DNA of 28,377 nucleotides from JAAYCU01 sp964401335 (lineage in GTDB: Bacteria > Planctomycetota > Phycisphaerae > UBA1845 > PWPN01): assembly GCA_964401335.1 (NCBI GenBank), contig CAYNYK010000068.1, positions 1 through 28,377 of the forward strand. Direction: 5' to 3'. Under the pieces are notes generated by a model. It was not told the origin of the DNA. It ran no database searches and was given only the letters and a program-made list of their open reading frames with translations. Within the stretch, counting starts at the first letter, position 1. Each line of letters starts with the position of its first letter. Positions 17,092-27,335 of the stretch are shown in pieces. The position numbers and the translations under genes were made by a program.

Positions 17092-19843
17092 CTACAGCTT
17101 GCGGGCCACCTCCACCACTTCATACGCCTCCACCACGTCTCCAGGCTTGATATCCGTAAAGTCCTCCACGCGCAGGCCGCATTCCATGCCCGCCCGCACC
17201 TCGCGAACGTCGTCCTTGAAACGTCGCAGCGAGCTCATGGTCCGATGGCGACCGTGCTTGACATCCTCGGCGGTCGGCAAAATGATCTTGCCATCGCGAA
17301 TCACCCGCACGCAATGACTACGATTGATCAGTCCGTCGGTGACCATGCAGCCCGCGACCACGCCCATCCGCGAGAGGTTGAAAATCTCCCGCACTTCCGC
17401 CTTGCCGCGGAGTTCCTCGCTCTTGTCCTTGGGCAGCAGGCCTTCCAGGGCGTGCCGGATATCGTCGAGCAGGTTGTAGATGATCCGATACAAACGGATA
17501 TCCACGCCCTCGATCTCGGCCATCTTTTGCGCGGCCGGATCAGCGGTCACGTTGAATCCGACGATCAGGGCCCCGCTCGCCTGGGCCAAGACCACGTCGC
17601 TTTCGGTGATCGTGCCCACCCCGGTATGGAGGAAATTCAACTTGACCTCGTCGGTCGGGATTTCCTTGAGGGCCTTGAGCAGAGCGTCGACGCTACCCTG
17701 CATGTCCGCCCGTAAAATCAGGTTCAACTCGGGGATCGCCCCGTTTTCGCGCTGACGGAGCAGGTCTTCCAGGGTTTGTGGTTTGCGCATCTGGCTGAGG
17801 GAATCACGGCGTTGCAGTTGTCGGGTTTCCTCGGCGATTTCCTTGGCCCGCTGGAGCGATTCGACGACATAGAAGCTGTCCCCGGCACCGGGCACTTCAT
17901 CGAGACCGGCTACTTCGACGGGCATCCCCGGAGTCGCCTCCTGGATGCGTCGCCCGCGGTCGTCGCGCATNNNNNNNNNNCAGAGTACCTTCCTTGACCA
18001 GCACCCGGGCGAGGGGGCCCATTCCGGTTTGCATTTGGGCTTCCAAGACCACTCCGGTGGCCGGGACGGTCGGGTCGGCCTTAAGATCGAGCAGTTCCGT
18101 CAGCATACCCAGATGGGCGATCAGTTCGTCAACGCCCTGACCGGTGATCGCGGAGGTCTTGACCACGTCGGTATCCCCACCCCACTCCGTGGGGGCCAGG
18201 CCCATCTCCGACAGTTGACCGTAAATCTTATTGATATCCACGCCCGGCAGGTCTATTTTGTTCAAGGCCACCACGATGGTTACGTTGGCGGCGCGGGCAT
18301 GGTTGATGGCCTCGATGGTTTGGGGCATCAGACCGTCGTCGGCGGCCACCACAAGAACCACCACGTCGGTGACATGGGCCCCTCGTGCGCGCATGGCCGT
18401 GAAAGCCTCATGCCCCGGCGTATCGAGGAAAGTCACCGAGAGCCCGTCACGCTGCACGCGATAGGCCCCGATGTGCTGGGTAATGCCGCCGGCCTCGCCC
18501 TCCGCGACGTGGGTCTTGCGGATGGCATCCAGCAACGAGGTTTTTCCGTGGTCGACATGGCCGAGCATGGTGACGACCGGCGGGCGGGGTTTAAGGTTAT
18601 TCCGGGGATACTGAGCGAAAACCTCGCGCAGTTCCTCCAGCTTGCTCTTGGGTTTGACCACTTCCAGCTCAACGCCGAAATCAAGCATGATTAACGACGC
18701 CAGGTCGGCGGGAACCACCGTGTTTCGATTGATCATGATATCCAGTTCTTTTTTCAGACGGGGCATCAATTGCAACATGCCGATGCCCGTCGCCGCACAG
18801 AGTTCATGCAGGACGATCGGTTCCTTGATCTGGGCCTTGGTTTTCCGCGGGGCAACGACATGAGGGTGCTCGGCGGCGGCCTTATCCAAGGCGCGCCGGG
18901 CATGGATGCCGCGTCCGGTGGCGGCCATCAGGCGTTCCTGACGTTCAAGCAGATCACGGTCGTTCCATTCACGCAGGCGTTCCCCGACCTCGTTCAATGA
19001 AGTAACCGACCGACGGGGATTGACCCGGTGACGGGTGCGGCGGGTGGGGGATTCCTTGATGGCCCCCTTGCCTTTGCCACCCTTGCGTCCGCCGGGTATT
19101 CCGAGGTCGGTATCCTCGAAGGTTTCGAGCAGATTGGGAGTTCGTTCACGCGGTCGCGGGGTCGGCGGACGAATAGGATCGGGCTTGGCAAAGCCCACCA
19201 CGCGCGGCCCTTTCATCTGCGCCGGAGCGGGAATATTCTGCGGGCCGGCCGGTTTGATCGGCGGCTTCTCTTCGGGGGCTTTGGCGGCCGGAGCCAATGG
19301 TTCGGCTTTCTTCTTTTCGCGCGGGGCACGAACGGGCGGAGCTTCCGGGGCGATCGGCGTCGTCGCCGGGCCAGTCTCGGTCAAAATGGCGACCGCCTTA
19401 TCCGGCGGGGACGGCTCCGAGGGAGTAATCTCCGCCGGCGGCATTTCCGCCACCGCCACGGAAGTTTCCACCGGTACCGGGATTTCCTCGGTGCTTGCCG
19501 GTGTCACCTCAGGTACTGCCGGTTCAGCGATGGCCGTCGCTGGACCCTGCTCTTTATGTTCCGCAACCGCCTCGGTGGGTTGTTCAGCTTCCTTCTTTTT
19601 CTTTCGCGACGGTCGCCGCCGGGCTTTGACCTTATCCAGGTCCACCGGGGCGGCCTCCTCGACGGCCGTCTGATGCTCACCTTGGCTGAACCACTCCCGT
19701 ATCGTTTCGGCCAGACCGGCCGAGACCGTCGACATATGGTTGGTGATACCCTCAACGCCCTCGCTTTGGCATTTCGCGACGATGGCCTTGCTGGTGACGC
19801 CCAACTCTTTGCTCAATATGTGGACCCGCAATTTATCCGCCAA
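17092..19843 (-). CDS. infB: translation initiation factor IF-2 (spans assembly gap)
   Basis: IF-2, the GTPase that brings fMet-tRNA to the 30S subunit and joins subunits. The N-terminus has an IF2_N motif (LRVHILSKELGV), then a long Pro/Ala/Glu-rich linker (about 65-250), a second IF2_N-like region (about 340-400), and the G domain: GHVDHGKTS (about 428), GGITQHIG, DTPGH and NKID. After the G domain comes domain II, cut by 10 Ns at 17971-17980, then the rest of domain II to the C-terminal fMet-tRNA-binding domain (VVAGCMVTDGLINRS). The two halves are in different frames only because the N run is a placeholder. Start is TTG at 19843, supported by GGGAG seven bases upstream and by direct entry into the domain; the nearby ATG is out of frame and soon stops. 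Expected full length is about 930 residues. Confidence 0.97.
17971..17980. other. assembly gap (10 N) inside infB
   Basis: Ten Ns interrupt infB in domain II, between the codons for EGTL and MRDDRG. Compared with E. coli IF-2, about 17 residues (the segment containing KGD...V...GRVRA) are missing, which is about 51 nt. A gap length that is a multiple of three is also what the flanking reading frames require. The N count is thus not the true gap size. Confidence 0.9.
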
Positions 19844-19938
19844 AGCCGATCTCCCTGCTCATAACGAAGAGCTTGTTTCGTGTACACACACCATTTTGCC
19901 GCATGTGCCGAATTTTTCACCGGACCCTGTTTACGGCG

Positions 19939-21282
<1,344 letters not shown>

Positions 21283-21302
21283 GCGGCGTTCCTCGGTATT
21301 CC

Positions 21303-21342
21303 ATAAAATAAAAAAGTGGGACTTCCTTGCGGACCCACTTTT
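21303..21342 (-). terminator. terminator-like hairpin in nusA leader
   Basis: On the minus strand a perfect 9-bp stem, AAAAGTGGG (21342-21334) with CCCACTTTT (21320-21312), encloses a 13-nt loop and runs straight into TTATTTTAT. This is an intrinsic-terminator structure. It lies 120 nt after the ABC ATPase stop but only 29 nt before the nusA start codon, leaving no room for a promoter in between. It may end the upstream transcript and at the same time act as an attenuator for nusA. Confidence 0.75.
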
Positions 21343-21389
21343 CGAGCCGCCGACCCGCGCGGGACCGGCCACCAGGTGTGCGACCATTC

Positions 21390-21410
21390 TCAACGCATCT
21401 TGGACCTCCT
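21390..21410 (-). promoter_or_regulatory. strong SD plus two-codon ORF in nusA leader
   Basis: A perfect Shine-Dalgarno AGGAGG (21405-21410) is followed after 6 nt by ATG CGT TGA (21390-21398), that is Met-Arg-stop. It sits 48 nt upstream of the hairpin in the nusA leader. A nusA-frame ATG follows at 21387. It could be a minimal leader ORF or the remnant of an upstream start; it may also be chance. Confidence 0.4.
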
Positions 21411-21462
21411 CGCGATGCGCGATTGGCTCGCCCTCAGGCCATGCCGTCCGTGCTTGGTTCCT

Positions 21463-22605
21463 TCACCGTGCACGGAAAACATCTCCGGACCTGTTCAGGC
21501 AAACATTCACACCTTCTTCTCCCAGCTCGAAAACATGAACCTGGTCCATGTCCAGACGCATCCTGCGATGCATCCCTTCTTGTAAACTCCGATCAAGCAA
21601 CCCGCGGATCGTGATCCAGTGCCCCGCGGCGGTCCGGGCGACGATGTCCATTCCGTCACCCAATGGCTCGATCGTATGTATCGTCAAATCAAGGACGTTA
21701 TGTTCATTCACCGCCCCGCTACCTGCCTCCGGCGAAAAAGCCCTCGGGCGAATACCCAATACCATTGGCTGATCCAGCCGGCCGGCCAAGGCGGCGGAAA
21801 AACGATCCGGTAGCCTGATTTTAACCGATCCTTCGTCAAAGTATAGAGAGCCGCCCTCGGCGAAAATCCGTCCCTCGATAAAATTCATCGTAGGTACGCC
21901 TATAAAGCCGGCCACAAACCGGTTGGCCGGACGCTCATACACCTCGACCGGATCGCCGCACTGCAGGAGCCGACCCTCTTTCATGACCGCCACCCGGTCC
22001 CCGAGGCTCAAAGCCTCTTCCTGGTCATGGGTTACATAAACGGTCGTGACTGGCGACTGCTGCTGCAGCCGTTTCAGCTCGCTACGCATCTGGATCCGCA
22101 AGCCGGCGTCCAGGTTGCTGAGCGGCTCATCCATTAAAAACACCCGGGGCGAGCGAACCATCGCCCGGCCCAAGGCGACCCGCTGACGTTGACCACCGGA
22201 CAACGTTCCTGGACGGCGATCCAGCAAATCCATGATCCCCAATCGGTCAGCCGTCGACTCAACCCGTCGGGCGGTTTCCTGCCGGCTCGTCCGCCGAACT
22301 TTGAGAGCAAACGCCACGTTGTCCCGCACGGTCAGGTGCGGGTACAGGGCGAAACTCTGCGGCACCATGGCTACGTCCCGCTCCCGCGGTGGCATTGTAT
22401 TGACTTGTCGGCCGTCGATAAAGATCGAGCCGGCCGTCAGACGTTCCAATCCCGCGATCAGCCGGAGAATGGTGCTTTTACCGCACCCGGAAGGGCCGAG
22501 CAGAACAATAAACTCCCGATCGCGCACCTCCAAGCTGAACCCGGTGACGGCAGTCACGCCTTGCGGGTAGATCTTGGTGACATCGCGCAAGGCCAGATCA
22601 GCCAT
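21463..22605 (-). CDS. ugpC: sugar ABC transporter ATPase, MsmX/UgpC/MalK type
   Basis: A 380-residue ABC ATPase of the CUT1 carbohydrate importer class. Motifs: Walker A GPSGCGKST (about 37-45), Q-loop PQSFALYPH, signature LSGGQRQR, Walker B VFLMDEP, D-loop SNLDA and H-loop THD; then a C-terminal TOBE/OB region (about 240-370) typical of MalK, MsmX and UgpC. Such ATPases often serve several importers in trans. No permease or binding protein is in the window, so this one is an orphan shared ATPase (inference). Start ATG 22605 has GGAG nine bases upstream. A consensus sigma-70 promoter lies about 60 nt upstream and a terminator-like hairpin follows downstream. Confidence 0.95.
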   Translation of the reverse strand: MADLALRDVTKIYPQGVTAVTGFSLEVRDREFIVLLGPSGCGKSTILRLIAGLERLTAGSIFIDGRQVNTMPPRERDVAMVPQSFALYPHLTVRDNVAFALKVRRTSRQETARRVESTADRLGIMDLLDRRPGTLSGGQRQRVALGRAMVRSPRVFLMDEPLSNLDAGLRIQMRSELKRLQQQSPVTTVYVTHDQEEALSLGDRVAVMKEGRLLQCGDPVEVYERPANRFVAGFIGVPTMNFIEGRIFAEGGSLYFDEGSVKIRLPDRFSAALAGRLDQPMVLGIRPRAFSPEAGSGAVNEHNVLDLTIHTIEPLGDGMDIVARTAAGHWITIRGLLDRSLQEGMHRRMRLDMDQVHVFELGEEGVNVCLNRSGDVFRAR

Positions 22606-22663
22606 CAGGTCAGACTCCAGCCGTCGGCGCTCCTGGCGCCGGTTACAGGAAGTTCAGCTTGCC

Positions 22664-22691
22664 ATTATATTTAGAGCGAAGCGGGTGTCAA
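22664..22691 (-). promoter_or_regulatory. consensus sigma-70 promoter for ABC ATPase
   Basis: On the minus strand TTGACA (22691-22686) is followed after 16 nt by TATAAT (22669-22664); both hexamers match the consensus perfectly. Transcription would start near 22657, giving a leader of about 50 nt before the ATG at 22605. This is the best promoter in the window. Confidence 0.85.
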
Positions 22692-22825
22692 CGACCTGGA
22701 GTGGCCAAGGGAATCCTTGGTGGCCGATGGCGGACAATTTGAACAGTAAAACCCCGTTTTTTGCCGATGATAGGCCGGTTGGGGTTAGGGGGGATGCTAT
22801 GTCGATTTGTTAAGGAGGCGTACCC

Positions 22826-23356
22826 ATGTGGCATTCTTTGGCCGGTTGGGCTTTCTGTATTTCCAGTGGTTTTTTAATGAGTATCCCCAGTTGCCCGGTA
22901 AATATCGATGTGAACACCGGAGGTGGGGGGACTTCGGAACCCTCTGACACCACCGATCCGGTGATTCCGGTCGATACCATCACTGTCCGGTTCATCAACG
23001 AAACCAAGTATGGCCTGGACGTGCAGTTTTACGTGGCCCCCACGGTACCGGCGGACCTGCCCTTGAGCCAGTTGACCACCGTTCTGTTCGTGCCCGAAAA
23101 CCGGGTGACGGAGGGGATCGGCCTGAGCGGCCAGGGGACCATTCCACCCAACGACAGCGACTCGGTCACCATTCCGTGCAGCCAGGCGGCGGCCGTCGGC
23201 ACACTGGGCGGGCTACTCCTCGGCACGGAAGGCGAGCAGATGGGCTACGGTACGCAGCGTTATGCCACCGCCGGCAACTACACCTGCGACGGCGTGATTA
23301 CCTTCTATTTCCGACCCGCTACCAGCGGCTTCGAAACCATCCTGGTGACCGAATAG
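22826..23356 (+). CDS. small secreted protein, possible lipoprotein
   Basis: A 176-residue protein of unknown function. Residues 1-22 form a hydrophobic export signal; IPSC with Cys23 could be a lipobox, although Pro at -2 is unusual. A Gly/Ser/Thr/Asp-rich spacer (about 30-50) leads to a beta-rich domain (VRFINETKYGLDVQFYV, then TIPPNDSDSVTIPC and YTCDGVITFYF). Two further Cys (in TIPCS and YTCDG) may form a disulfide. An ideal AAGGAGG ribosome-binding site lies eight bases before the ATG. The gene is alone, divergent from the ABC ATPase gene. I do not recognise the family. Confidence 0.8.
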   Translation: MWHSLAGWAFCISSGFLMSIPSCPVNIDVNTGGGGTSEPSDTTDPVIPVDTITVRFINETKYGLDVQFYVAPTVPADLPLSQLTTVLFVPENRVTEGIGLSGQGTIPPNDSDSVTIPCSQAAAVGTLGGLLLGTEGEQMGYGTQRYATAGNYTCDGVITFYFRPATSGFETILVTE

Positions 23357-23539
23357 GGTTCTGCATGGCTGAATAAGTCTCTGGATGCCGATGCCGGTCA
23401 CACGGGGTCACTATAACGATCTATCAAGTAAAATCAGCCAATGGCCCTGATCAACCTTGTCCTGATGAGCCGGCAGGTGTACCATGAATATGTCACTTGT
23501 ATAAAACGTGTTCGCTTTTTCTATACGAGGTCGGATATC

Positions 23540-23797
23540 ATGAAACGTCCTCGACCACGAAAACTCAAAGTTCCTGTCAGTCAATACACGGTCATCCTCA
23601 CCCCCGAGCCGGAGGGTGGGTTCACCGTGACCGTGCCGGCCTTGCCCGGTTGCGTTACGTATGGTGATGACCTTGATTCGTCCAGGGAGCATGCCCGCGA
23701 AGCCATCGAATGCCACCTGGCCAGCATGATCAAGCACGGTGAACCGATACCGTTGGATGAAACGGTGTCCACGTCAGTCCTTGTGGGCCGCCCATGA
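23540..23797 (+). CDS. hicB: HicB-family antitoxin
   Basis: An 85-residue HicB-like antitoxin. The partial RNase-H-like HicB fold is evident: YTVILTPEPEGGFTVTVPALPGCVTYGDDL, followed by the helix SSREHAREAIECHL. There is no extra C-terminal DNA-binding domain, so any autoregulation would need another element. The order is antitoxin first, toxin second, and the TGA overlaps the ATG of hicA (ATGA), as in many hicBA loci. ATG 23540 is preceded by GAGG; the upstream open frame to 23441 lacks family similarity. The partner toxin reading frame is broken, so this antitoxin may now be an orphan. Confidence 0.9.
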   Translation: MKRPRPRKLKVPVSQYTVILTPEPEGGFTVTVPALPGCVTYGDDLDSSREHAREAIECHLASMIKHGEPIPLDETVSTSVLVGRP

Positions 23798-24007
23798 GCA
23801 AGCTTCGGCCAATGAAAGCTCGGGAGGTCATCGTTCTTCTTCGCCGGAACGGTTTTATCGAAGACCATCAGATAGGCAGCCATAAATCCTTCCTTCCTCC
23901 ATCCAGACGGTCGCCGGGTTACGGTACCCGTTCACGCCGGTGATATTTGTCCGGGTACGTTGCGGGCAATTTTCCGGCAGGCCAAAATCGATCCACACAG
24001 GGATTAA
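23794..24007 (+). pseudogene. hicA: HicA mRNA interferase, frameshifted
   Basis: HicA toxins are small dsRBD-fold RNases with a catalytic His in a GSH motif. Here the frame from ATG 23794 reads MKAREVIVLLRRNGF, then IGSHKSF with His30, and then leaves the family at residue 33 and stops at 23941-23943. The conserved second half (HPDGRRVTVPVHAGDI, then GTLRAIFRQAKI) is intact in the next frame and ends with TAA at 24005-24007. Deleting one TTCC from the tandem TTCCTTCC at 23890-23897 joins both halves into a canonical 69-residue HicA reading HKSFLHPDGRR across the joint. The toxin is thus probably inactive in this copy, or phase-variable, unless the indel is an assembly error. Confidence 0.88.
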
Positions 24008-24355
24008 GGCCGGCCCAGAAGTACGCTTTCATCACTCACGAAAAGAAAAGGCGGGACACTACTCGACCCGTTCGATCCATCGCAGCCGGCCTATAACGAT
24101 CAACCCTCACCTCTTTAATGACCACAACGCGGGAACAAAACGGGACAAGTTCTGACTCTTATGCTCTCGTCGATCATCATTGGACCTTATCCAAACCGCA
24201 GCCATGCAAAACCACAGTGAGTGAAATAACCAACAGTGGTTCCGCCGTATTATTCGTGCGCTGCGAATAGCGGGTGGTCATGCTTTTCGGAATCATTCAT
24301 TGGTTTGTTCACGCCCGTTCGCTTCTATATGATTCACGCTTTTGGAGGAATTGCC
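24008..24355. other. intergenic upstream of FG-GAP gene
   Basis: About 350 nt between hicA and the FG-GAP gene. The last 50 nt hold a candidate promoter and a GGAGG ribosome-binding site for the FG-GAP gene. The remainder shows no ORF or RNA gene that I can support; no terminator for hicBA is obvious. Confidence 0.5.
24305..24333 (+). promoter_or_regulatory. candidate promoter for FG-GAP gene
   Basis: TTGTTC (24305-24310), a 17-nt spacer and TATGAT (24328-24333). The -10 differs from consensus by one base; the -35 matches only in TTG. The start site would fall near 24340, just before the GGAGG at 24344-24348. If right, it rules out the ATG at 24329 as the translation start. Confidence 0.45.
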
Positions 24356-26941
24356 TTGCGCACGATCTGGTCCGCCCTGGTGGTTTTTCATCTCGGCTGC
24401 GCCGGCCTGCTGATGGCCGCGGGCGACTGGCCGGAGCCGCGGCATGATGCGCATCTGACTGCGTTTCAGCCGTTGCCCGGGGCGATGACGAAACCGCCGC
24501 AGGAGTTGGCCCGCCTGGAGCTGGACCGTTCGCGGCCGGCGATAATCCCGATTACGCGACAAGACCGTCCCGCCGAGCGCGGCGTTTGTTTCGCTTCCGG
24601 GGCCCTATTCTGTTATGACACCACGGGAAAGCTGCTCTGGCAATCCCATCCCGCCGGCCTCAACTTCAACAGTATTACCGCCGCGGAAGACCTCAATCAC
24701 GACGGACAGGAAGAAATACTCCTCACGGCCAGCCGCCCCGGCGCGCCTTATCCGGCGGCCGTCCTGCTTTCCGCCGACGATGGTCGCTTGCTCTGGCGCT
24801 ATGACGTTGATCCCATGTCCTACGCCTGGTATCTGTACGCCGACCATTATTGGCCCGGCACCGCCTCCAAGCAGATCGTCGTCCTCATGCAAGGCTACCC
24901 GCCGGAAAAAGACAACGGTTATATCGCCCTGTTCGATTGGCCGTCGGGCGCGGACGCGCCACAACAGAAATGGCGCTACGATTTCGATCACTACACGTGT
25001 TTCCCCTCTCTGTTGCAAGCCGATCTTGATGGGGACCAAATCAAAGAATTGGTGATCGAAACCCACAGTCGGATGTGGTTCCTCGACGTGTTTACCGGGC
25101 GGGTGAAGCATTTCGTCGAATGGGACGTTGCCCCCGCCAACATACGCAGCTATGGGCTGATCCGATTTGTCGATCTGGACGGTGACGGCCGCGAGGATTT
25201 TCTATGCATCGCCAACTTCGCTCAGCATCACGAAGTCCTCTTGAACCGCGGCGGCAAAATGGAAAAGGCTTGGCACCACGGTTGGCCGGAAAGCGTGACC
25301 ACCCAGAAAGTCGCCACCACCTGGCCGGAGCCGCCCTACGCCGATCTGGACGGTGACGGCCGGCTGGAAATCGTCGTTGCGATGTTCCATTCGGAGGGGG
25401 AGGAAAACTGGCTGATCCGCGCGTATGACGCTTTGACCGGCGAGATGAAATATCGTTATCCCGGCGCGGTGGCCGTCCGTTGCGCCGACGTGGATGGTGA
25501 CGGGCGATCCGAAATTCCGGCCGACATGACCACCGACCCCGCACGGGAAATCCTCCAGGGCGCCTGCCTATTGAAAGTGAACAAGGGCGAGCTGCAACCG
25601 ATCTGGCAGGATAAGACGGTGAAGGCCGTCGGCGAGGTTGGCGGGCCTCCGTGCGTTCGCCGCGACGAGCGGCTGTTTGATCTCAAGCTGACCGACGGCA
25701 GGTTCACCCTGTTGCCGCCGGCAACTCAACCCGCTCCGGCGCCGGGTCCGGATTTTTCCAAAGTGCCGGCGCTGGTCGGAGCCGCACCGTCCGCGCTGCT
25801 GGCGGCCGATCTCTCCGGCGACGGAATCAACGAGCTCATCGTGTATCAAAATTCCGTACGCGTCTTCAAACTGGTGGGCAATACTCTGGAGCCGCGCGGC
25901 CAGTATGCATCTTCTTCAGTTCCGGTGCCGGTCGATCTGGACGGCGACGGCCAATTGGAATGGGTCCTGACTACCGTGAGCCTAACGGATTTACCGATCG
26001 TCGAGGCCATCACGCCGGCCTTGGACAATAAGGTGTTATGGCGTTGCCGGTTTCCTCCGATTGATCGGCCGGGGTTGCCGGTATCCCAAAAGGCTTATGT
26101 GCGTACCATTCGCCTGACCGGCAAGGCCGCGCCGGATTTATACGTCTGGGCCGGTTCCCCCCTCTTCCGTAGCATCGGTCTGGAAGGACGCACCGGGACG
26201 ATTCTCTGGGAAAAGGGCGAAATGCCGAGCATCGAGCATTACTGGGGGCCGACGATGAACTACGCCTCCGCCTGCGATTTTAACGCCGACGGCAAGGAAG
26301 AACTGGTTTTCACCAATCCCGATTACTACTGCGTAGCCGACGGCATCAGCGGCGATCTATTACTCGGCCCTCTTTAACCTTCCACGATCTTCAAGCAACC
26401 CAGTCTGGGCTTATATACCTGCCCGGTGATTCTCGATCAGAAGGACAAGTTGCCCACCGTGTGCCTCGTCAGCGGGCACTATTTCCAGGCGGCCATGTCC
26501 CTGAAAGCGGAACCCTATTGGTACAAGCTACCGTTGGTCGGCGAAGCCCCGACAGGCCGTGAGGGATTTTTAAGGCTCACCGACGGTGCCTGGCTCATGG
26601 GTTTCGGGCGACAGAACGGTCGGTTTGCGTGCGTCAATGTTGTGGATGGCTCGGTAAGGTGGGAAATGGGCCTGCAAGCGGCCGCCTCTGACGTGGTTTC
26701 CGGCAACCTCGACGGCGACGGGGCCAACGAATTTGTTTTCGGCACGAGTCACGGCCGTCTCTGGGCCGTCGGCGACGGTGGCGCCAAGGCGCGGGTCGTC
26801 TGGTCGGTGGATCTTGGTTCCGCGATTGATTCGCCGATCTTGGCGGACATGGACGGCGACGGCCGAGTCGAGATCGTCTGCCATACCGCCGACGGATACG
26901 TGCATATTCTGGGAGCACAGAACGAGAAGGACGCTGAATAG
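24356..26941 (+). pseudogene. secreted FG-GAP/VCBS-repeat protein with in-frame stop
   Basis: A large exoprotein built of FG-GAP-like beta-propeller repeats, each with a calcium-binding DxDxDG loop: for example DLDGDGRED (about residue 272), DLDGDGRLE (329), DVDGDGRSE (378), DLDGDGQLE (526) and, after the break, NLDGDGANE and DMDGDGRVE. An N-terminal signal peptide (IWSALVVFHL to MAAGDW) predicts secretion. The start is TTG 24356, supported by GGAGG seven bases before it; ATG 24329 lacks a ribosome-binding site. A TAA at 26375-26377 stops the frame after residue 673, yet the same frame then continues for 188 codons with clear repeat units and stops at 26941. A single base change (for example from a Tyr codon) explains it. 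Related propellers act in adhesion or polysaccharide binding; no catalytic domain is seen. Confidence 0.82.
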
Positions 26942-26996
26942 GCAGACAAAACGTCCATCATTTCATCCCTCTCGCAGGCAGCCCGTCAGATCGTAG

Positions 26997-27058
26997 GGCG
27001 GGCTCTCATGCTTCGTCCGCTGCGGCGGACTTCGCAGAGAAGCGTTGCCCGCCTTTTT
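26997..27058. repeat. REP-like nested palindrome, possible terminator
   Basis: Outer arms GGCGGGC (26997-27003) and GCCCGCC (27047-27053) enclose an inner stem GTCCGC-TGCG-GCGGAC and short CTTC/GAAG arms. A T5 run follows on the plus strand. The form resembles intergenic REP-type elements that end convergent transcripts. Only one copy is in the window. Confidence 0.5.
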
Positions 27059-27176
27059 CCGCCACCGGTGTAGCTACCCGTTGGTCTTCTTCGCAACAGC
27101 CTTTCGATTGGATATCTACACGCCCTAGCAGGGTCAACCTGCATCGCGGCGGGCAATAGGCCGCCCTATGTTGCTT

Positions 27177-27204
27177 TCAGCAATCAGCTCTCAGCTTTCA
27201 GAAA
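27177..27204 (+). repeat. short heptanucleotide tandem repeat TCAGCNN
   Basis: Three copies of TCAGC plus two variable bases (TCAGCAA, TCAGCTC, TCAGCTT) and a fourth degenerate copy (TCAGAAA) stand in direct tandem with a 7-nt period. It lies in a gene-free convergent region. Confidence 0.6.
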
Positions 27205-27335
27205 ACAGTTGGCCAGCCAAAGCGCTGCCGTTGGCAGCGCACTCCATAGTTTTATCTCGGACATCCACTGCGCCAAAGTGGTCACGGACCATCCATTAGC
27301 TTTCTTTCGGTAAGTCGTGGCTCCGTAATCGATCG

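Larger units (their letters stand above)
26942..27335. other. convergent intergenic with several inverted repeats
   Basis: This stretch between the FG-GAP gene (plus) and a lipoprotein gene (minus) has no gene. It is rich in palindromes: a nested REP-like hairpin (26997-27053), TTGGC-CA-GCCAA (27209-27220) and a perfect 8-bp hairpin GCGCTGCC-GTT-GGCAGCGC (27222-27240), plus a short heptamer repeat at 27177-27204. Confidence 0.6.

Noticed and set aside
24329..24331. ATG start for the FG-GAP gene
   Set aside because: It has no ribosome-binding site and overlaps the likely -10 hexamer; TTG 24356 has GGAGG at ideal spacing and begins the signal peptide.
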